64,000 bases of DNA from Eubacteriaceae bacterium (GCA_902362805.1 CABIXY010000003.1:467140-531139), one strand, 5' to 3'. Shown: positions 25,164 to 36,037, numbered from the stretch's first letter. Numbers and translations: made by a program. The notes: generated by a model from the sequence alone, not told the origin.

Positions 25164-25472
25164 ATGTTTGAAGAGACAGGAATAAAGGAAAAAGTCATTG
25201 AAGAAATCAGAGAGCTGGCTATAGTCTATGGAATTGATAAGGTGGTGCTGTTCGGCTCCAGAGCAAGGGGTGACTTCAGGGAGCGCAGCGACATTGACCT
25301 AGCTGTGTGGGGCGGTGACTTCAACCGCTTCTGGCTGGATGTAGACGAGAAGACCAGCACACTTCTTCAGTTTGATTTTGTAAATATGAATGGTACCGTG
25401 CAAAAGGAATTGTCTGAGGTCATCACGGTAGAAGGGAAAATCATCTATGAAAAAGTATACGAACTTTTGTAA
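25164..25472 (+). CDS. MNT-type nucleotidyltransferase (antitoxin-like)
   Basis: 102 residues of the minimal nucleotidyltransferase fold: LFGSRARGDFRERSDIDLAVWG carries the GSxRxRG and DxD catalytic features. In MNT/HEPT toxin-antitoxin pairs the MNT protein adenylylates and neutralises the HEPT partner. The start at 25164 is chosen at the family N-terminus. The 3' end overlaps the HEPT-like gene by 26 bases, showing translational coupling. Confidence 0.8.
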   Translation: MFEETGIKEKVIEEIRELAIVYGIDKVVLFGSRARGDFRERSDIDLAVWGGDFNRFWLDVDEKTSTLLQFDFVNMNGTVQKELSEVITVEGKIIYEKVYELL

Positions 25473-25836
25473 GGCGTTATTGAATCTAAATGATATGAAA
25501 AATTATAACCCGCCTTATTCCAATGTGGAACGAACCGGTTTAGTCGGCTTGTTCTCCATCTGCTTTGAGCAGTCTTGGAAATTAATGAAGGATTGTTTAG
25601 AAAAGAGCGGATACGAAGGAAGCACCACAGGATCACCTAGAATGATTATTAAAACAGCCTTTCAGGCAGGCATGATTGATGATGAAAACTTATGGCTGGA
25701 TGCTTTGGCTCAAAGAAATAATGTCAGCCATTCTTATAACGAAGATATCGCCGAGTCCATTATTCAAAAAACGAAAGATTCTTTTCTGGACTTGTTTGAG
25801 GATCTGAAAGAAAAGATAGAGAAAAGCTGGTTATAA
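25447..25836 (+). CDS. HEPT-domain protein (HI0074-type MNT partner)
   Basis: 129 residues, all helical, like the 'nucleotidyltransferase substrate-binding' HI0074 family. The segment LAQRNNVSHSYNEDIA has the Rx4-6H spacing of HEPT RNase toxins. It is paired with the overlapping MNT gene upstream; together they look like a complete MNT/HEPT module. The alternative is a housekeeping two-component nucleotidyltransferase without toxicity. Confidence 0.75.
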   Translation: MKKYTNFCKALLNLNDMKNYNPPYSNVERTGLVGLFSICFEQSWKLMKDCLEKSGYEGSTTGSPRMIIKTAFQAGMIDDENLWLDALAQRNNVSHSYNEDIAESIIQKTKDSFLDLFEDLKEKIEKSWL

Positions 25837-25838
25837 AA

Positions 25839-26940
25839 ATGAAACCTTTAGGCATTTACATTCACATTCCGTTCTGCCTGTCGAAGTGCAGCTACTGCGG
25901 ATTTTATTCCCGCGGCGGCGCGGCGGCAGCGGAACAGGAATCATATATACAATCGTTGATAAACGATATAAAGATGTACAGCAGTTTATATGGCAGCCGT
26001 TATCTGGTGGATACCATATTTATCGGGGGCGGCACGCCATCCATACTCGACCCAGGCTTAATCGGACAGGTGCTGGATGCCCTCCGGGCACACTTTGATA
26101 TTACAGAAGATGCAGAGATCACCATAGAGTCCAATCCTAAGACTTTGACGGAAGAAAAACTCCGCGCTTACAGGCGGCTCGAGATCAATAGACTTTCTAT
26201 CGGTTTGCAGTCCTTTGATGAAAACTGCCTGAGGAGGCTTGGCAGGATTCACACGGCACAGGATTTTGCAGATAATTTTCAGATGGCGAGGACCTGTGGT
26301 TTTGACAATATCAATGTAGACCTGATGTTCGCGATTCCTGGTCATACGATGGAAATCTGGGAGGACACCCTGGGACGAGCCATTGATCTTGCGCCGGAAC
26401 ACATTTCTTTTTACAGCCTGCAAATCGAAGAAGGAACGCCTTTTTACGATATGTTCATGGCAGGGGAGTTTGATCAGATTCCCGACGATGTGGACAGAGA
26501 GATGTATCATATTGCAATAAGGCGATTTAAAGAAGCTGGCTACGAGCATTACGAGATTTCCAACTGTGCAAAGCCGGGCAGGCAGTGCAGACACAACTTG
26601 AAATACTGGTCCATGGAGGACTATCTGGGTATCGGCAGCGGTGCCAGTTCTTATGTAGACGGTATCCGCTTTACACAACCGCCTTTGTCGTTCTTTCACG
26701 AGAATGGGTTGGCCGATGATACGGCAGAATTTGTTTTCACGGGTCTTCGAAAGACCAGCGGAATCAATTTGGATGCGTTTAAAGAACGTTACGGCAAGGC
26801 CTTTTGGAACATATTTGCTGATCGGCGCAGTGCACTTAGCCAATACTTCGAAAGCGGTCAGCTGGTGGAAGAGGATGGAATTTTGAGACTCACTGAAGAG
26901 GGTTTTGACATATCTAACGCAATCATGGCAGTTTTCGTAT

Positions 26941-26942
<2 letters not shown>
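25839..26942 (+). CDS. hemW: HemW-type radical SAM protein
   Basis: 367 residues. It has the radical SAM motif CLSKCSYC directly after IYIHIPF, and FIGGGTPSIL and SIGLQSFDENCL of the HemN/HemW family. HemW is a heme chaperone rather than the oxygen-independent coproporphyrinogen oxidase; the length (under 400) and the lepA/hrcA neighbourhood favour HemW. It begins 2 bases after the HEPT gene stop, so that module now feeds into it. Confidence 0.9.
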
Positions 26943-28534
<1,592 letters not shown>

Positions 28535-28558
28535 CAGTAATAAATTGGAGGACTTTTT

Positions 28559-29689
28559 ATGGGTGAAATCAAACAGAGAGATTATGTATTTGATACTTTT
28601 CGCGGACTGTGCATGTGGTGCATCCCGATTTCCCATTTTACGAGGATGGCAGGGCATTTCAGCCACGACTCTGTCAGCGGCGTCATATATATCACGATTA
28701 ATGTCTTTGTCATGCAGGCGTTTATGTTTCTGTCCGGATATTTTTCGAAGAAACCAGAAAAGAGCAGGCAGATCGCTTTTAAGACATTTCTTTGGCCGTA
28801 TATACTGAGTATCTTTTTCTTCTATGGGGTGAGAACTCTGCTATGGGGTCACGCGAATCTGTACTTTGATCAGCCGCCATTTGCCATGTGGTTTATGTTT
28901 GCACTGTTCCTGTACAAGTTGTTCCAGAAGAACTACATAAAGATTCCGCATTTCTTTGCGATGACCTTTGTGTTATATTTAGTTGCCGGATGTATCCCTT
29001 TCTTGACGGAATATTTGTCGTTGGGCAGACTTGTGTCTTATTTCTCGTTCTTTTTCTTGGGGTACTACTGCAATGCGGAACACATCGCCAAGATCAAATG
29101 CCTCAAGAAGTGGCAGAGCCTGATCCTGGGTATTGTGCTGGTGGGTATTTCTATCTATCTGGCCTATGGACTGACTGGAATTCCAGTAGAATGGTACCTG
29201 CTCAGACGGCCTGGCGCAGAAATCGGCGTCGTATGGTATGTGGATATTTTGATGCGCTTCGTGCTGTTTGTCCTCGGCTGCGCGTGGCTTGTGCTGATGT
29301 TCAATATTTTACCAGGCAAGGACAATTATCTGGCCTATGTGGGCAGAAACACCATGCCAGTCTATATTTTCCACCTGGTCGTGAGACAGTGGATTAAAAA
29401 ACACGGCATCACCATGGGATTCTTCGCCTTGCCGGAGGCGGGCAGCCCTCTGTATCTGATATTGATTCTCGGCCTGGCATCTCTGTGTGTCGTGGTATTC
29501 TCCTCAAAGCCGGTATCAAAACTCTATGATTTTGTGGTGGACGGGCTGTACGATATCCTGATGTGGCTCATCAATCACATTGTGCTGAATGTCTTTGGCG
29601 CTGTAGAGAAAGTTTTAACCCTGGCTGGTCTTGGTACGGTAGACTGGCTGGGCAGGCAGAAGACAGCTGCCGAAAAAGATTGCAAATAG
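28559..29689 (+). CDS. Acyltransferase 3 family membrane protein
   Basis: 376 residues with about ten transmembrane helices. The N-terminal FDTFRGLCMWCIPISHF carries the Arg and His typical of family 3 acyltransferases, which O-acylate surface glycans or secondary metabolites. A late helix pair contains PVYIFHLVVRQWI. It begins 24 bases after glpK behind GGAGG and is probably co-transcribed. Substrate unknown. Confidence 0.82.
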   Translation: MGEIKQRDYVFDTFRGLCMWCIPISHFTRMAGHFSHDSVSGVIYITINVFVMQAFMFLSGYFSKKPEKSRQIAFKTFLWPYILSIFFFYGVRTLLWGHANLYFDQPPFAMWFMFALFLYKLFQKNYIKIPHFFAMTFVLYLVAGCIPFLTEYLSLGRLVSYFSFFFLGYYCNAEHIAKIKCLKKWQSLILGIVLVGISIYLAYGLTGIPVEWYLLRRPGAEIGVVWYVDILMRFVLFVLGCAWLVLMFNILPGKDNYLAYVGRNTMPVYIFHLVVRQWIKKHGITMGFFALPEAGSPLYLILILGLASLCVVVFSSKPVSKLYDFVVDGLYDILMWLINHIVLNVFGAVEKVLTLAGLGTVDWLGRQKTAAEKDCK

Positions 29690-29701
29690 CGCGGATGATG
29701 G

Positions 29702-29750
29702 AATCTGCCCGAAATGCATTTGAAATAGCATGTTTCGGGCAGATTTTTAA
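29702..29750 (+). terminator. Intrinsic terminator after the acyltransferase
   Basis: AATCTGCCCGAAA and TTTCGGGCAGATT form a long stem followed by TTTAA. On the opposite strand it could also end the Uma2 transcript. Confidence 0.88.
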
Positions 29751-29770
29751 ATTTGGATATGGATAGGGTA

Positions 29771-30556
29771 TCAGTCTCTGTAGAGGAAGCTGATATAGTC
29801 GTACATCTTCTTGAAATCGATCTGGCACTGGCCGTCCAGAATGGATACGGTTACGTTATCTTCGAAGCCACAGATGAGGGGATAGTCCTCATGCTCGAAG
29901 TCGTAGATGGAGACGGCCTTCTTGTCCGGGTCAATCATCCAGTATTCCCGTACACCGGCATTCATGTACTTGTTCAGTTTGATGATCATGTCCTTCTTCT
30001 TGGTGGAAGGAGACAGGACCTCCAGGACGAAATCAGGTGCGCCGTAGACGCAGCGATTGATGACCTTGTCCCGGTCACAGACCACGATGACGTCCGGTTC
30101 GACCATGGTCTTGTCGTCGCAGTCAAGCTGCACATCGATGGGAGAAATCATCGGAAGGCAGTCGCCTTGCTCCTTGGCGACGTGATTAAATAACTGAGCA
30201 TAAATATACCCTGCAATCAGCTGATGGGCGCAAGCAGGCGAGGTCATGCTGTAGATGACACCATCGATCAGCTCGATGCGATAGTCCTCTGGAAAGGCAT
30301 AGAAATCCTCCAGGGTGTAGTCGCCCTGTTTCTTGGTCAGGTAGGGGGCGGTGGTTTCGTTGACGAAGCTTTTGCCTGTGGAGGTCGGTTCTCCCAGAAC
30401 CTGCTCCAAAGCCTGCAGCGTTGCATAGCGGGGATAACTGGTTTCACCACTGAAAATCTTCTGTACAGTGCCGAGGGGGACGCCGGAAAGCTCTGCTACC
30501 TTGGCGTTGGAGTAACCCAGCTCTCTCTTGCGGCGTTTCAATTCTTGGATGGTCAT
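29771..30556 (-). CDS. XRE helix-turn-helix fused to Uma2-type nuclease fold
   Basis: 261 residues. Residues 1-55 are a lambda-repressor-like HTH (SNAKVAELSGVPLGTVQKIFSG). The rest is a Uma2/DUF820 domain of the PD-(D/E)XK superfamily: TLEDFYAFPEDYRIELIDGVIY, VEPDVIVV, PDFVLEVLSPST and REYWMIDPDKKAVSIY. The acidic and lysine positions expected for the active site are present. Uma2 function is unsettled; many copies sit in accessory DNA. AAAGGAG precedes the ATG. Confidence 0.85.
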   Translation of the reverse strand: MTIQELKRRKRELGYSNAKVAELSGVPLGTVQKIFSGETSYPRYATLQALEQVLGEPTSTGKSFVNETTAPYLTKKQGDYTLEDFYAFPEDYRIELIDGVIYSMTSPACAHQLIAGYIYAQLFNHVAKEQGDCLPMISPIDVQLDCDDKTMVEPDVIVVCDRDKVINRCVYGAPDFVLEVLSPSTKKKDMIIKLNKYMNAGVREYWMIDPDKKAVSIYDFEHEDYPLICGFEDNVTVSILDGQCQIDFKKMYDYISFLYRD

Positions 30557-30756
30557 GATAATACACTCCTTTCGGATGAAATACGGTTTGAAATATATCC
30601 TGCGTTTATTTGATTATAACACAACTGAAACCGAAATAAAACCGTAATGCTGAAAAATATATTTGAATTCGGGTTAGTATAGAATATTTTGATTTGTTTT
30701 GACCATAGCGCCTCGCCAGCTGTATATATAGTGAACGCATGAAGGAGTGTGATAGG

Positions 30757-31233
30757 ATGAATACCAGGGAATTTGAAGAGAAGTATGACCAGTACAAGAC
30801 TCTCATTTACCGCATCGCCTTTACTTATCTGAAAAATAATGAGGAGTGTGAGGATGCGATGCAGGAGGTCTTTCTAAAGTATCTTTTGTCAGCACCGGAA
30901 TTTGAGAGCGCTGAACATGAAAAGCGATGGCTGATCAGAGTGACCATCAATTACTGCAAGAACAACCTGAAGCTTTTTTGGAATTCTCGCAGAGGCGCCA
31001 TGGAAGAGATTGAGCAGCTTCCTGCCGATGCTGAAGAAAAAGTGATTTTGGAAGAGATTCTCAATCTGCCGGAGAAGTTCAAAATCGTCATCTATCTGTA
31101 TTATGTGGAAGGGTACAAGTGTGCAGAAATGGCGGAGATTTTAGGCATGAAGGAGTCTGCCGTCAAAATGCGGCTGAAAAAGGGACGGGAATTGCTGAAA
31201 ATTCAATGGGAGAAAGGGGAGGTGTTTGCATGA
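30757..31233 (+). CDS. ECF-type RNA polymerase sigma factor
   Basis: 158 residues with region 2 (YRIAFTYLKNNEECEDAMQEVFLKYL) and region 4 (YYVEGYKCAEMAEILGMKESAVKMRLKKGRELLK). The ATG at 30757 has AAGGAG 9 bases away. The stop overlaps the next start as ATGA, so it is coupled to its presumed anti-sigma factor. A TGACC followed by TATATA-like bases upstream could be an autoregulated promoter, but this is weak. Confidence 0.9.
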   Translation: MNTREFEEKYDQYKTLIYRIAFTYLKNNEECEDAMQEVFLKYLLSAPEFESAEHEKRWLIRVTINYCKNNLKLFWNSRRGAMEEIEQLPADAEEKVILEEILNLPEKFKIVIYLYYVEGYKCAEMAEILGMKESAVKMRLKKGRELLKIQWEKGEVFA

Positions 31234-32099
31234 ATGAGAACAGGATCAGAGATGCGTTCGAAACCATGAATACCACAAAAGAGATGGACAGGCGGATTCT
31301 AGAAGCAGTTCATAGCGGCCAGGAAACGCAGAAGGGGCGGCCGCGCAGAAGGAGTCGGAGATTTTATCACCGCCTGGCCTTGGCTGCGGCGATTGTGCTG
31401 ACGTTGTTCACCGTATTTCAGATTCCGCAGGTGGCGACCTATGCGGAGTCGGTGCTGAAAGAATTTACTAAAATCTTTTATGTGCAGGGCGAGGAAGTAG
31501 AAATGGAAGGTAAATATATCAGAATCAGTGAGGATGCCGATAAAACGTGGAAAAAGACCGATGGTCTTAAAGAAATAGAAAAGAACTTGAATGTCAGGCT
31601 CTTGAAATATGACGAGAGTTACGAAGGAGAGAATTCATGGAACTACTACGCCGGGATGATCGAAGGTGACAATGGGCCTATAAGAGAAATAACTTTGACC
31701 AACCATTACTATATTTTAGGGGATTTGAAAAATATCGACACGACTGTTTTTAATTCTGCAAGCACGGTGAATAGTATCTCTTATACAAGTGGGAAGATCT
31801 TTAAAACGCCGGTCAGCTGTCAAATTGTCATTAAGACTGAAGCAGAGGCAGAGGTCGAAGAGGACGTAGAAGTAGTCACGGATTTTGATAGTACCGAAGC
31901 CACAAAATACAGATGCAAGAACCTTGAGGCAGACGTGCTGTTATACAGTGTGGAAACTGATGGACCGGCAGCCTGGAATCAGGTCCGCGTCAGGGAAATG
32001 ACCAGTATGATCGTTTTCTATGAGGGAATTGAGTATCATTTCCTGGGCGAAGTCAGCATGGACACCATGAAAGAAATCGCCGAAAACTTACATTATTAA
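31230..32099 (+). CDS. Membrane-anchored anti-sigma factor
   Basis: 289 residues. A cytoplasmic N-terminal segment of about 48 residues ends in a basic patch (GRPRRRSRRFYHR), then a single helix (LALAAAIVLTLFTVFQI) and an extracytoplasmic domain of about 220 residues. Position and ATGA overlap with the ECF sigma gene are the main evidence; the external domain was not recognised and should carry the signal. A terminator follows. Confidence 0.75.
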   Translation: MNENRIRDAFETMNTTKEMDRRILEAVHSGQETQKGRPRRRSRRFYHRLALAAAIVLTLFTVFQIPQVATYAESVLKEFTKIFYVQGEEVEMEGKYIRISEDADKTWKKTDGLKEIEKNLNVRLLKYDESYEGENSWNYYAGMIEGDNGPIREITLTNHYYILGDLKNIDTTVFNSASTVNSISYTSGKIFKTPVSCQIVIKTEAEAEVEEDVEVVTDFDSTEATKYRCKNLEADVLLYSVETDGPAAWNQVRVREMTSMIVFYEGIEYHFLGEVSMDTMKEIAENLHY

Positions 32100-32116
32100 T
32101 AGCAATTACGGGTAAA

Positions 32117-32144
32117 GAGCACCTGTTGATTACGGGTGCTTTTT
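32117..32144 (+). terminator. Intrinsic terminator of the ECF operon
   Basis: AGCACC and GGGTGCT arms followed by TTTT. Confidence 0.8.
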
Positions 32145-32280
32145 AGTGGACTTTAATAAAATAGGGAATGGGGAATTGTATAAGAAGGCATTTATGATAT
32201 ACGTATACCCGGCTGTGTTTACAGGAGACGCTGCGGGATTATCTGGACATCTGAATATTCCTGTCACTGCAAAGGGTATG

Positions 32281-32607
32281 GTGCCTTCATTCGTCAAAAA
32301 ATTGAATATGATGGCACAAAACACTGTCCGAGCCTGTATTCCCGCCTTCATTTTCAGATTTTTTAAATTTACTTGCACCACTCCCTTTGCAAATGCGGAT
32401 TGGCTTTACAAAATATTACATTTAATCTATAATATGGGATGATTTTGATCGGCGTCTGTCAATATAGAAGGGCAAATACCTTTGAAATCAATCGAATTTT
32501 CATCCTGCGCGCAAATAGAGAGCCGGAATCCAAAAATGAAGGCGCATTGGTTTACAATAATCAAATAATCCGCCAGTAATAAGCAAAAAAAAGAAAATGA
32601 AGGCGCA
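32281..32607 (-). mobile_element. 327-bp inverted-repeat element, copy 1 (MITE-like)
   Basis: The ends are GTGCCTTCATT (32281) and ATGAAGGCGCA (32597-32607). Inside each end, exactly 61 bases away, the same motif recurs in the same direction (about 32342 and 32536). The copy at 38141-38467 has the same length and the same four-motif layout. When the two are aligned in opposite orientation, the outer ~80 bases on one side are nearly identical and the other side is clearly homologous. No transposase is encoded, and no target duplication was recognised. Confidence 0.75.
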
Positions 32608-32716
32608 TCCCTACATCCATCTGCCGCATTTTGGTCTGATTTCCCCTCTGTCCCTAACCTCAAGATTATGTTACAATGAGTAAAACAATATCGCCGCATG
32701 ATGAGGAGACAAGACT

Positions 32717-33232
32717 ATGGATACAAAACCAAACTTACAAAAAGATAACATAAAAGAGCAGGATTTTTTTACGCCAGAGGGCTATATCAGGCCGAATGCT
32801 TGTGCCGGCCCAGATAGGCAAACCAACCTGGATGCTCACCCCACTGCGGATGCTATCCCTGTTCCAGCTGCTCACACTGGCGCTAGTGCCGCTATGGTGG
32901 TAAAATCCGAACAAGGCGGCTCCACCATCGTGGATTTTGACTATGACAAATATGCCGATGTGGAGAGGAAGGCCACCCATACCAACGCTATTGCCGGTCT
33001 GACTTTAGGGATTTTGTCCCTGGTGACGATCTGGTTTAACGCGTTCATTGCAGCCATACTGAGCATCGCGGGCATCATCTTTTCGCTCATGGGCAGGGCG
33101 GAACCTGGTGGAAAGTCCATGGCGACAGGTGGCCTGGTCTGTTCCATCATAGGCCTTTCATTGTCGCTCTTGTCTATCATATGGACACTTTTCTTTATCG
33201 GCAGCGTCATAGGAGAAGTGATTTCTATATGA
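32717..33232 (+). CDS. DUF4190 family membrane protein
   Basis: 171 residues. A long hydrophilic, proline/alanine-rich N-terminus (about 1-95) precedes two membrane helices of the DUF4190 type (NAIAGLTLGILSLVTIWF and GGLVCSIIGLSLSLLSIIW, joined by a GRAEPGGK loop). Function unknown; the family often serves as a membrane module. The stop overlaps the start of yaaA. Confidence 0.8.
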   Translation: MDTKPNLQKDNIKEQDFFTPEGYIRPNACAGPDRQTNLDAHPTADAIPVPAAHTGASAAMVVKSEQGGSTIVDFDYDKYADVERKATHTNAIAGLTLGILSLVTIWFNAFIAAILSIAGIIFSLMGRAEPGGKSMATGGLVCSIIGLSLSLLSIIWTLFFIGSVIGEVISI

Positions 33233-33975
33233 CTATGAAAATCATCATCTCACCGGCAAAGAAGATGAACGTTAACACGGACATTTTTCCCTGCAGGAAT
33301 CTGCCAGTTTTTATGGAGGCTGCGAAAAAGCTGCTGGACTGCCTGCGGAGACTTACTTACGAAGAAGCGAAAGCGGTTTGGAACTGCAGCGACAAGCTTG
33401 CGGCATTGAACTACGACCGGCTGCAGACCATGAATCTGGAAGGAAACCTGACACCGGCGATTTTGTCCTATGAGGGGATTCAATATCAGTACATGGCACC
33501 GGGGGTGTTCACGACGGAGGCTTACGAGTACGTCGAAGAGCACCTACGCATTTTGTCCGGGTTTTATGGCATGCTGCGGCCGTTTGACGGGGTCACGCCT
33601 TACCGACTGGAGATGCAGGCGAGGCTGGGCTGCGCAGAAATCGACTCCCTGTACGACTTCTGGGGAGGGCGCATCGCGTCAAAGCTCTTCGAGGAAGCGG
33701 ACACGGTTCTAAACCTGGCGTCAAAAGAGTACAGCAAATGTGTCTCTGCTTATCTGCCCGAGGATAAAAGGATGATCACCTGCGTCTTTGGGGAACTGAT
33801 CGAGGGGAAGGTCAAAGAGAAGGGCACCATGGTCAAAATGGCCCGCGGGGAGATGGTCAGGTATATGGCAGAAAACCATATCGAGGACGTAGAAGAAATC
33901 AAAGGCTTTGACCGGCTGGGTTATACATATGCAGAGGCGCTGTCAGATCAGGATGTTTTTGTATTTTTGAAATAA
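33229..33975 (+). CDS. yaaA: YaaA / UPF0246 peroxide-stress protein
   Basis: 248 residues. YaaA reduces intracellular free iron and protects DNA during hydrogen peroxide stress in E. coli. Family segments are IIISPAKKMN, YEGIQYQYM, LSGFYGMLRPFDGVTPYRLEM, YDFWGGRI, NLASKEYSK and KGFDRLGYTY. The start at 33229 overlaps the DUF4190 stop as ATGA. Confidence 0.9.
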   Translation: MTMKIIISPAKKMNVNTDIFPCRNLPVFMEAAKKLLDCLRRLTYEEAKAVWNCSDKLAALNYDRLQTMNLEGNLTPAILSYEGIQYQYMAPGVFTTEAYEYVEEHLRILSGFYGMLRPFDGVTPYRLEMQARLGCAEIDSLYDFWGGRIASKLFEEADTVLNLASKEYSKCVSAYLPEDKRMITCVFGELIEGKVKEKGTMVKMARGEMVRYMAENHIEDVEEIKGFDRLGYTYAEALSDQDVFVFLK

Positions 33976-33999
33976 AGAACGAGGAAAGGACGGAATCAA

Positions 34000-34089
34000 G
34001 CGGTCAAACCTGCCAAATCGAGATTCGGGGCCTTTTCGCATGAGACCTGCCAACGATTTACTTAAAGTAAATCGGGCTAGGGTTTCAAG
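34000..34089 (+). repeat. Two-hairpin dispersed repeat, copy R2 (type 2)
   Basis: A weak hairpin (CCAAATC with ATTCGG) is followed by a core at 34038-34089: GCATGAGACCTGCCAA, then a perfect stem CGATTTACTT-AA-AGTAAATCG and GGCTAGGGTTTCAAG. The same core in opposite orientation is at 46063-46113. Confidence 0.85.
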
Positions 34090-34137
34090 ATTCCTATTTC
34101 TGTATGTCGCCCACGAGGGGTTATGCCCTGACAGACA

Positions 34138-34174
34138 ACCCCCTCCGCAGCAGTTTTCCTGCCGCGGAGGGGGT
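34138..34174. terminator. GC-rich hairpin between convergent yaaA and SDR genes
   Basis: AACCCCCTCCGC and GCGGAGGGGGTT form a 12-bp perfect stem around a 13-base loop. No long T-run, but the convergent position suggests a bidirectional terminator. Confidence 0.65.
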
Positions 34175-34193
34175 TCGACTATCTCAAGGCTGG

Positions 34194-34988
34194 TTACAGT
34201 GCCTTGACCAGACCGCCGTCAACTAAGATGGTCTGGCCGGTGATGTAGGTGTTAGCTGTAGAGGAGAGCAGAAAGGCGGTCAGCTTGCCGTATTCTTCTG
34301 GTTTTCCGTAGCGTCCCAGAGGGATGGTCTTCCAGGTGTTGTTCTGCAACTGCTCCACCGTGATACCCTGCTTTTCTGCCCGCATCTTGTCCAGATGATC
34401 GATACGGGCGGTGCCGATGCGGCCTGGACCGATGACGTTGACCAGGATGTTGTACTTACCCAGTTCCTGGGACACAGTCTTTGACCAGCCGACGACACCG
34501 GCTCTCATGGTATTGGATAAGCCCAAGTTGTCCAGTACAGCTTTGACAGAAGAGGAGGTGGAGTTTACGATTCTGCCGCCGCCGTTTTCCATCATGATCG
34601 GCGCAACCTCTCTGATTACGCGTTGATAGGAGAGCAGAGTCAAATCGAAAGCCTTGTACCAGGCTTCATCGTCAAAGGAATTGAGCGGGCCTGCCGGAGG
34701 GCCGCCGGCGTTGTTGAAGAGGGCATAGATAGAGCCGAACTTGTCGCAGGTGGCCTTGACCAGGGCTTTGAGGTCCTCCGCCTTGGTCATATCACCGCAG
34801 TAATAAGCCACATTTTCGTTGCCGGTTTCGGCGGTGATTTCTTCCTGCGCCTCTTGCAGCTGCTCTTCAAAAGGGCTGAAGAGCATGACTTTGGCGCCTT
34901 CCGCAGCCAGTTCTTTTGCCACTGCTTTGCCCAGGCCGGAACTTGAGGCCAGCACCAGGGCGCATTTATCTTTTAAACCTAAATCCAT
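34194..34988 (-). CDS. Short-chain dehydrogenase/reductase
   Basis: 264 residues from the ATG at 34988 (GGAGG upstream). It is a classical SDR, but the nucleotide-binding loop reads ASSSGLGKAVA in place of TGxxxGIG. NNAGG is present; the catalytic Ser (STSSS) is followed by a region without the usual YxxxK (LGLSNTMRAGVVGWSK), so catalysis may be atypical. The C-terminal VDGG is intact. Such YxxxK-lacking SDRs are known among 3-oxoacyl-ACP-reductase-like proteins. It is downstream of the broken FAH gene. Confidence 0.82.
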   Translation of the reverse strand: MDLGLKDKCALVLASSSGLGKAVAKELAAEGAKVMLFSPFEEQLQEAQEEITAETGNENVAYYCGDMTKAEDLKALVKATCDKFGSIYALFNNAGGPPAGPLNSFDDEAWYKAFDLTLLSYQRVIREVAPIMMENGGGRIVNSTSSSVKAVLDNLGLSNTMRAGVVGWSKTVSQELGKYNILVNVIGPGRIGTARIDHLDKMRAEKQGITVEQLQNNTWKTIPLGRYGKPEEYGKLTAFLLSSTANTYITGQTILVDGGLVKAL

Positions 34989-35002
34989 ATTGTACCTCCA
35001 AT

Positions 35003-35775
35003 TTATTTTTTTAACTTCAAATCGATGACCGGATTGACCAGAGGCTCCATGGCGAAACCGTCTGGTCCGAAAATCCTGCACTCCAGGGTGTCGCCTTCCT
35101 GGATGTGGACGGCTCTCGGCGTTCCCGTGGAGAGAACGTCGCCAGGCAGCCACCCTTGCATGTGGGAAACCAGGGAGACTAGGCGGGACGGGCTGTGGGT
35201 CATATTTGCTACGGTGTTGGCCGCATGAACCTTGCCGTTGTGAACCGTCTGCACTTCCAACTGAGAGACATCAGAAACTTCATCAGGGGTGACCAGCTGG
35301 GGGCCGAAGGTCAGGAAGGTATCGAAACCTTTGACCAGGGTCAGATAGCGGGGATTGAGACGGAGGATGGACTCTTCCGTCATATCCAGAATAGTGGTAT
35401 AACCGACGATGTAGTCCTGCCAGTCCTCTTCCTCGATAAACTTACACTTTTTGCCCATGATGATGCCCAGTTCTGCTTCACCGGTGGTCTTCTTTGCCTC
35501 TTCCATGGCAGGAATGCAGATTTCATCTCCCGGCCCTGCGATGCAGGATGCCGGTTTATAAAAGCTGCCGGGAAAGCCCACTGGAGCGCCTTCCCCCAGA
35601 TCGCCTGCGTGATCTTTGTAGTTGAGGCCGATGCCGAAGATGCGGGACGGGTTTCGATAGAGCGGTCCGTAGTCCACCTGATCATAAGGCACTGTCTCCA
35701 TTTCAGAAAGCTCCGCCTTACCGCCGTCCTTGTACCAGCGGGTCAGGCCGGGGATTTCCTCTGTGCAGATTAACA
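35003..35775 (-). pseudogene. Fumarylacetoacetate hydrolase family protein, 5'-truncated
   Basis: About 255 residues of an FAH-fold hydrolase remain: RIFGIGLNYKDHA, SFYKPASCI, EAELGIIMGKKCK, GYTTILDMTEES, KGFDTFLTFGP, SRLVSLVSHMQGWLPGDVLSTGTP. The expected N-terminal ~50 residues and start are missing. Upstream of about 35775 the frame runs open only by chance through a gene on the opposite strand. The family cleaves C-C bonds in aromatic catabolism or decarboxylates oxaloacetate. It ends 15 bases before the SDR gene, so they were once an operon. Confidence 0.75.
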
Positions 35776-36037
35776 GGTGCCGTATGACGTGGTGGAATGT
35801 CTGATGAACAGAGGGTACAACATCATCGACGCACCGGATCAGGATGAAGCCAGATTCTCCCTGGGGCTCAATATCGTGGCCCTGCGTCCGGGTCTGGTCA
35901 TTCAGGCGCAAGGAAATCCGCAGACAAAAGCGGCTCTTGAAAAGAACGGCGTTCAGGTTATCAGCCTGGACTTTGATGAGATTTTGAAGGGCTGGGGCTC
36001 TGTGCACTGCTGCAGCGCCACTTTGGCAAGAGGATAG
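35774..36037 (+). pseudogene. C-terminal fragment of an arginine deiminase/amidinotransferase-fold protein
   Basis: About 87 residues homologous to the C-terminus of the intact gene that follows, including ALRPGLVIQ, KAALEKNGVQVISLDFDEI and the catalytic-cysteine region GWGSVHCCSA. Upstream is an in-frame stop and then the truncated FAH gene on the opposite strand. The N-terminal three quarters (His and acidic residues) are gone, and no ribosome binding site precedes the GTG at 35777. A deletion or rearrangement junction at about 35,760-35,775 explains both broken genes. Confidence 0.78.

Noticed and set aside
32146..32442. 98-codon open frame in the first 327-bp element
   Set aside because: It crosses the element boundary, and the homologous copy at 38141 does not preserve it.
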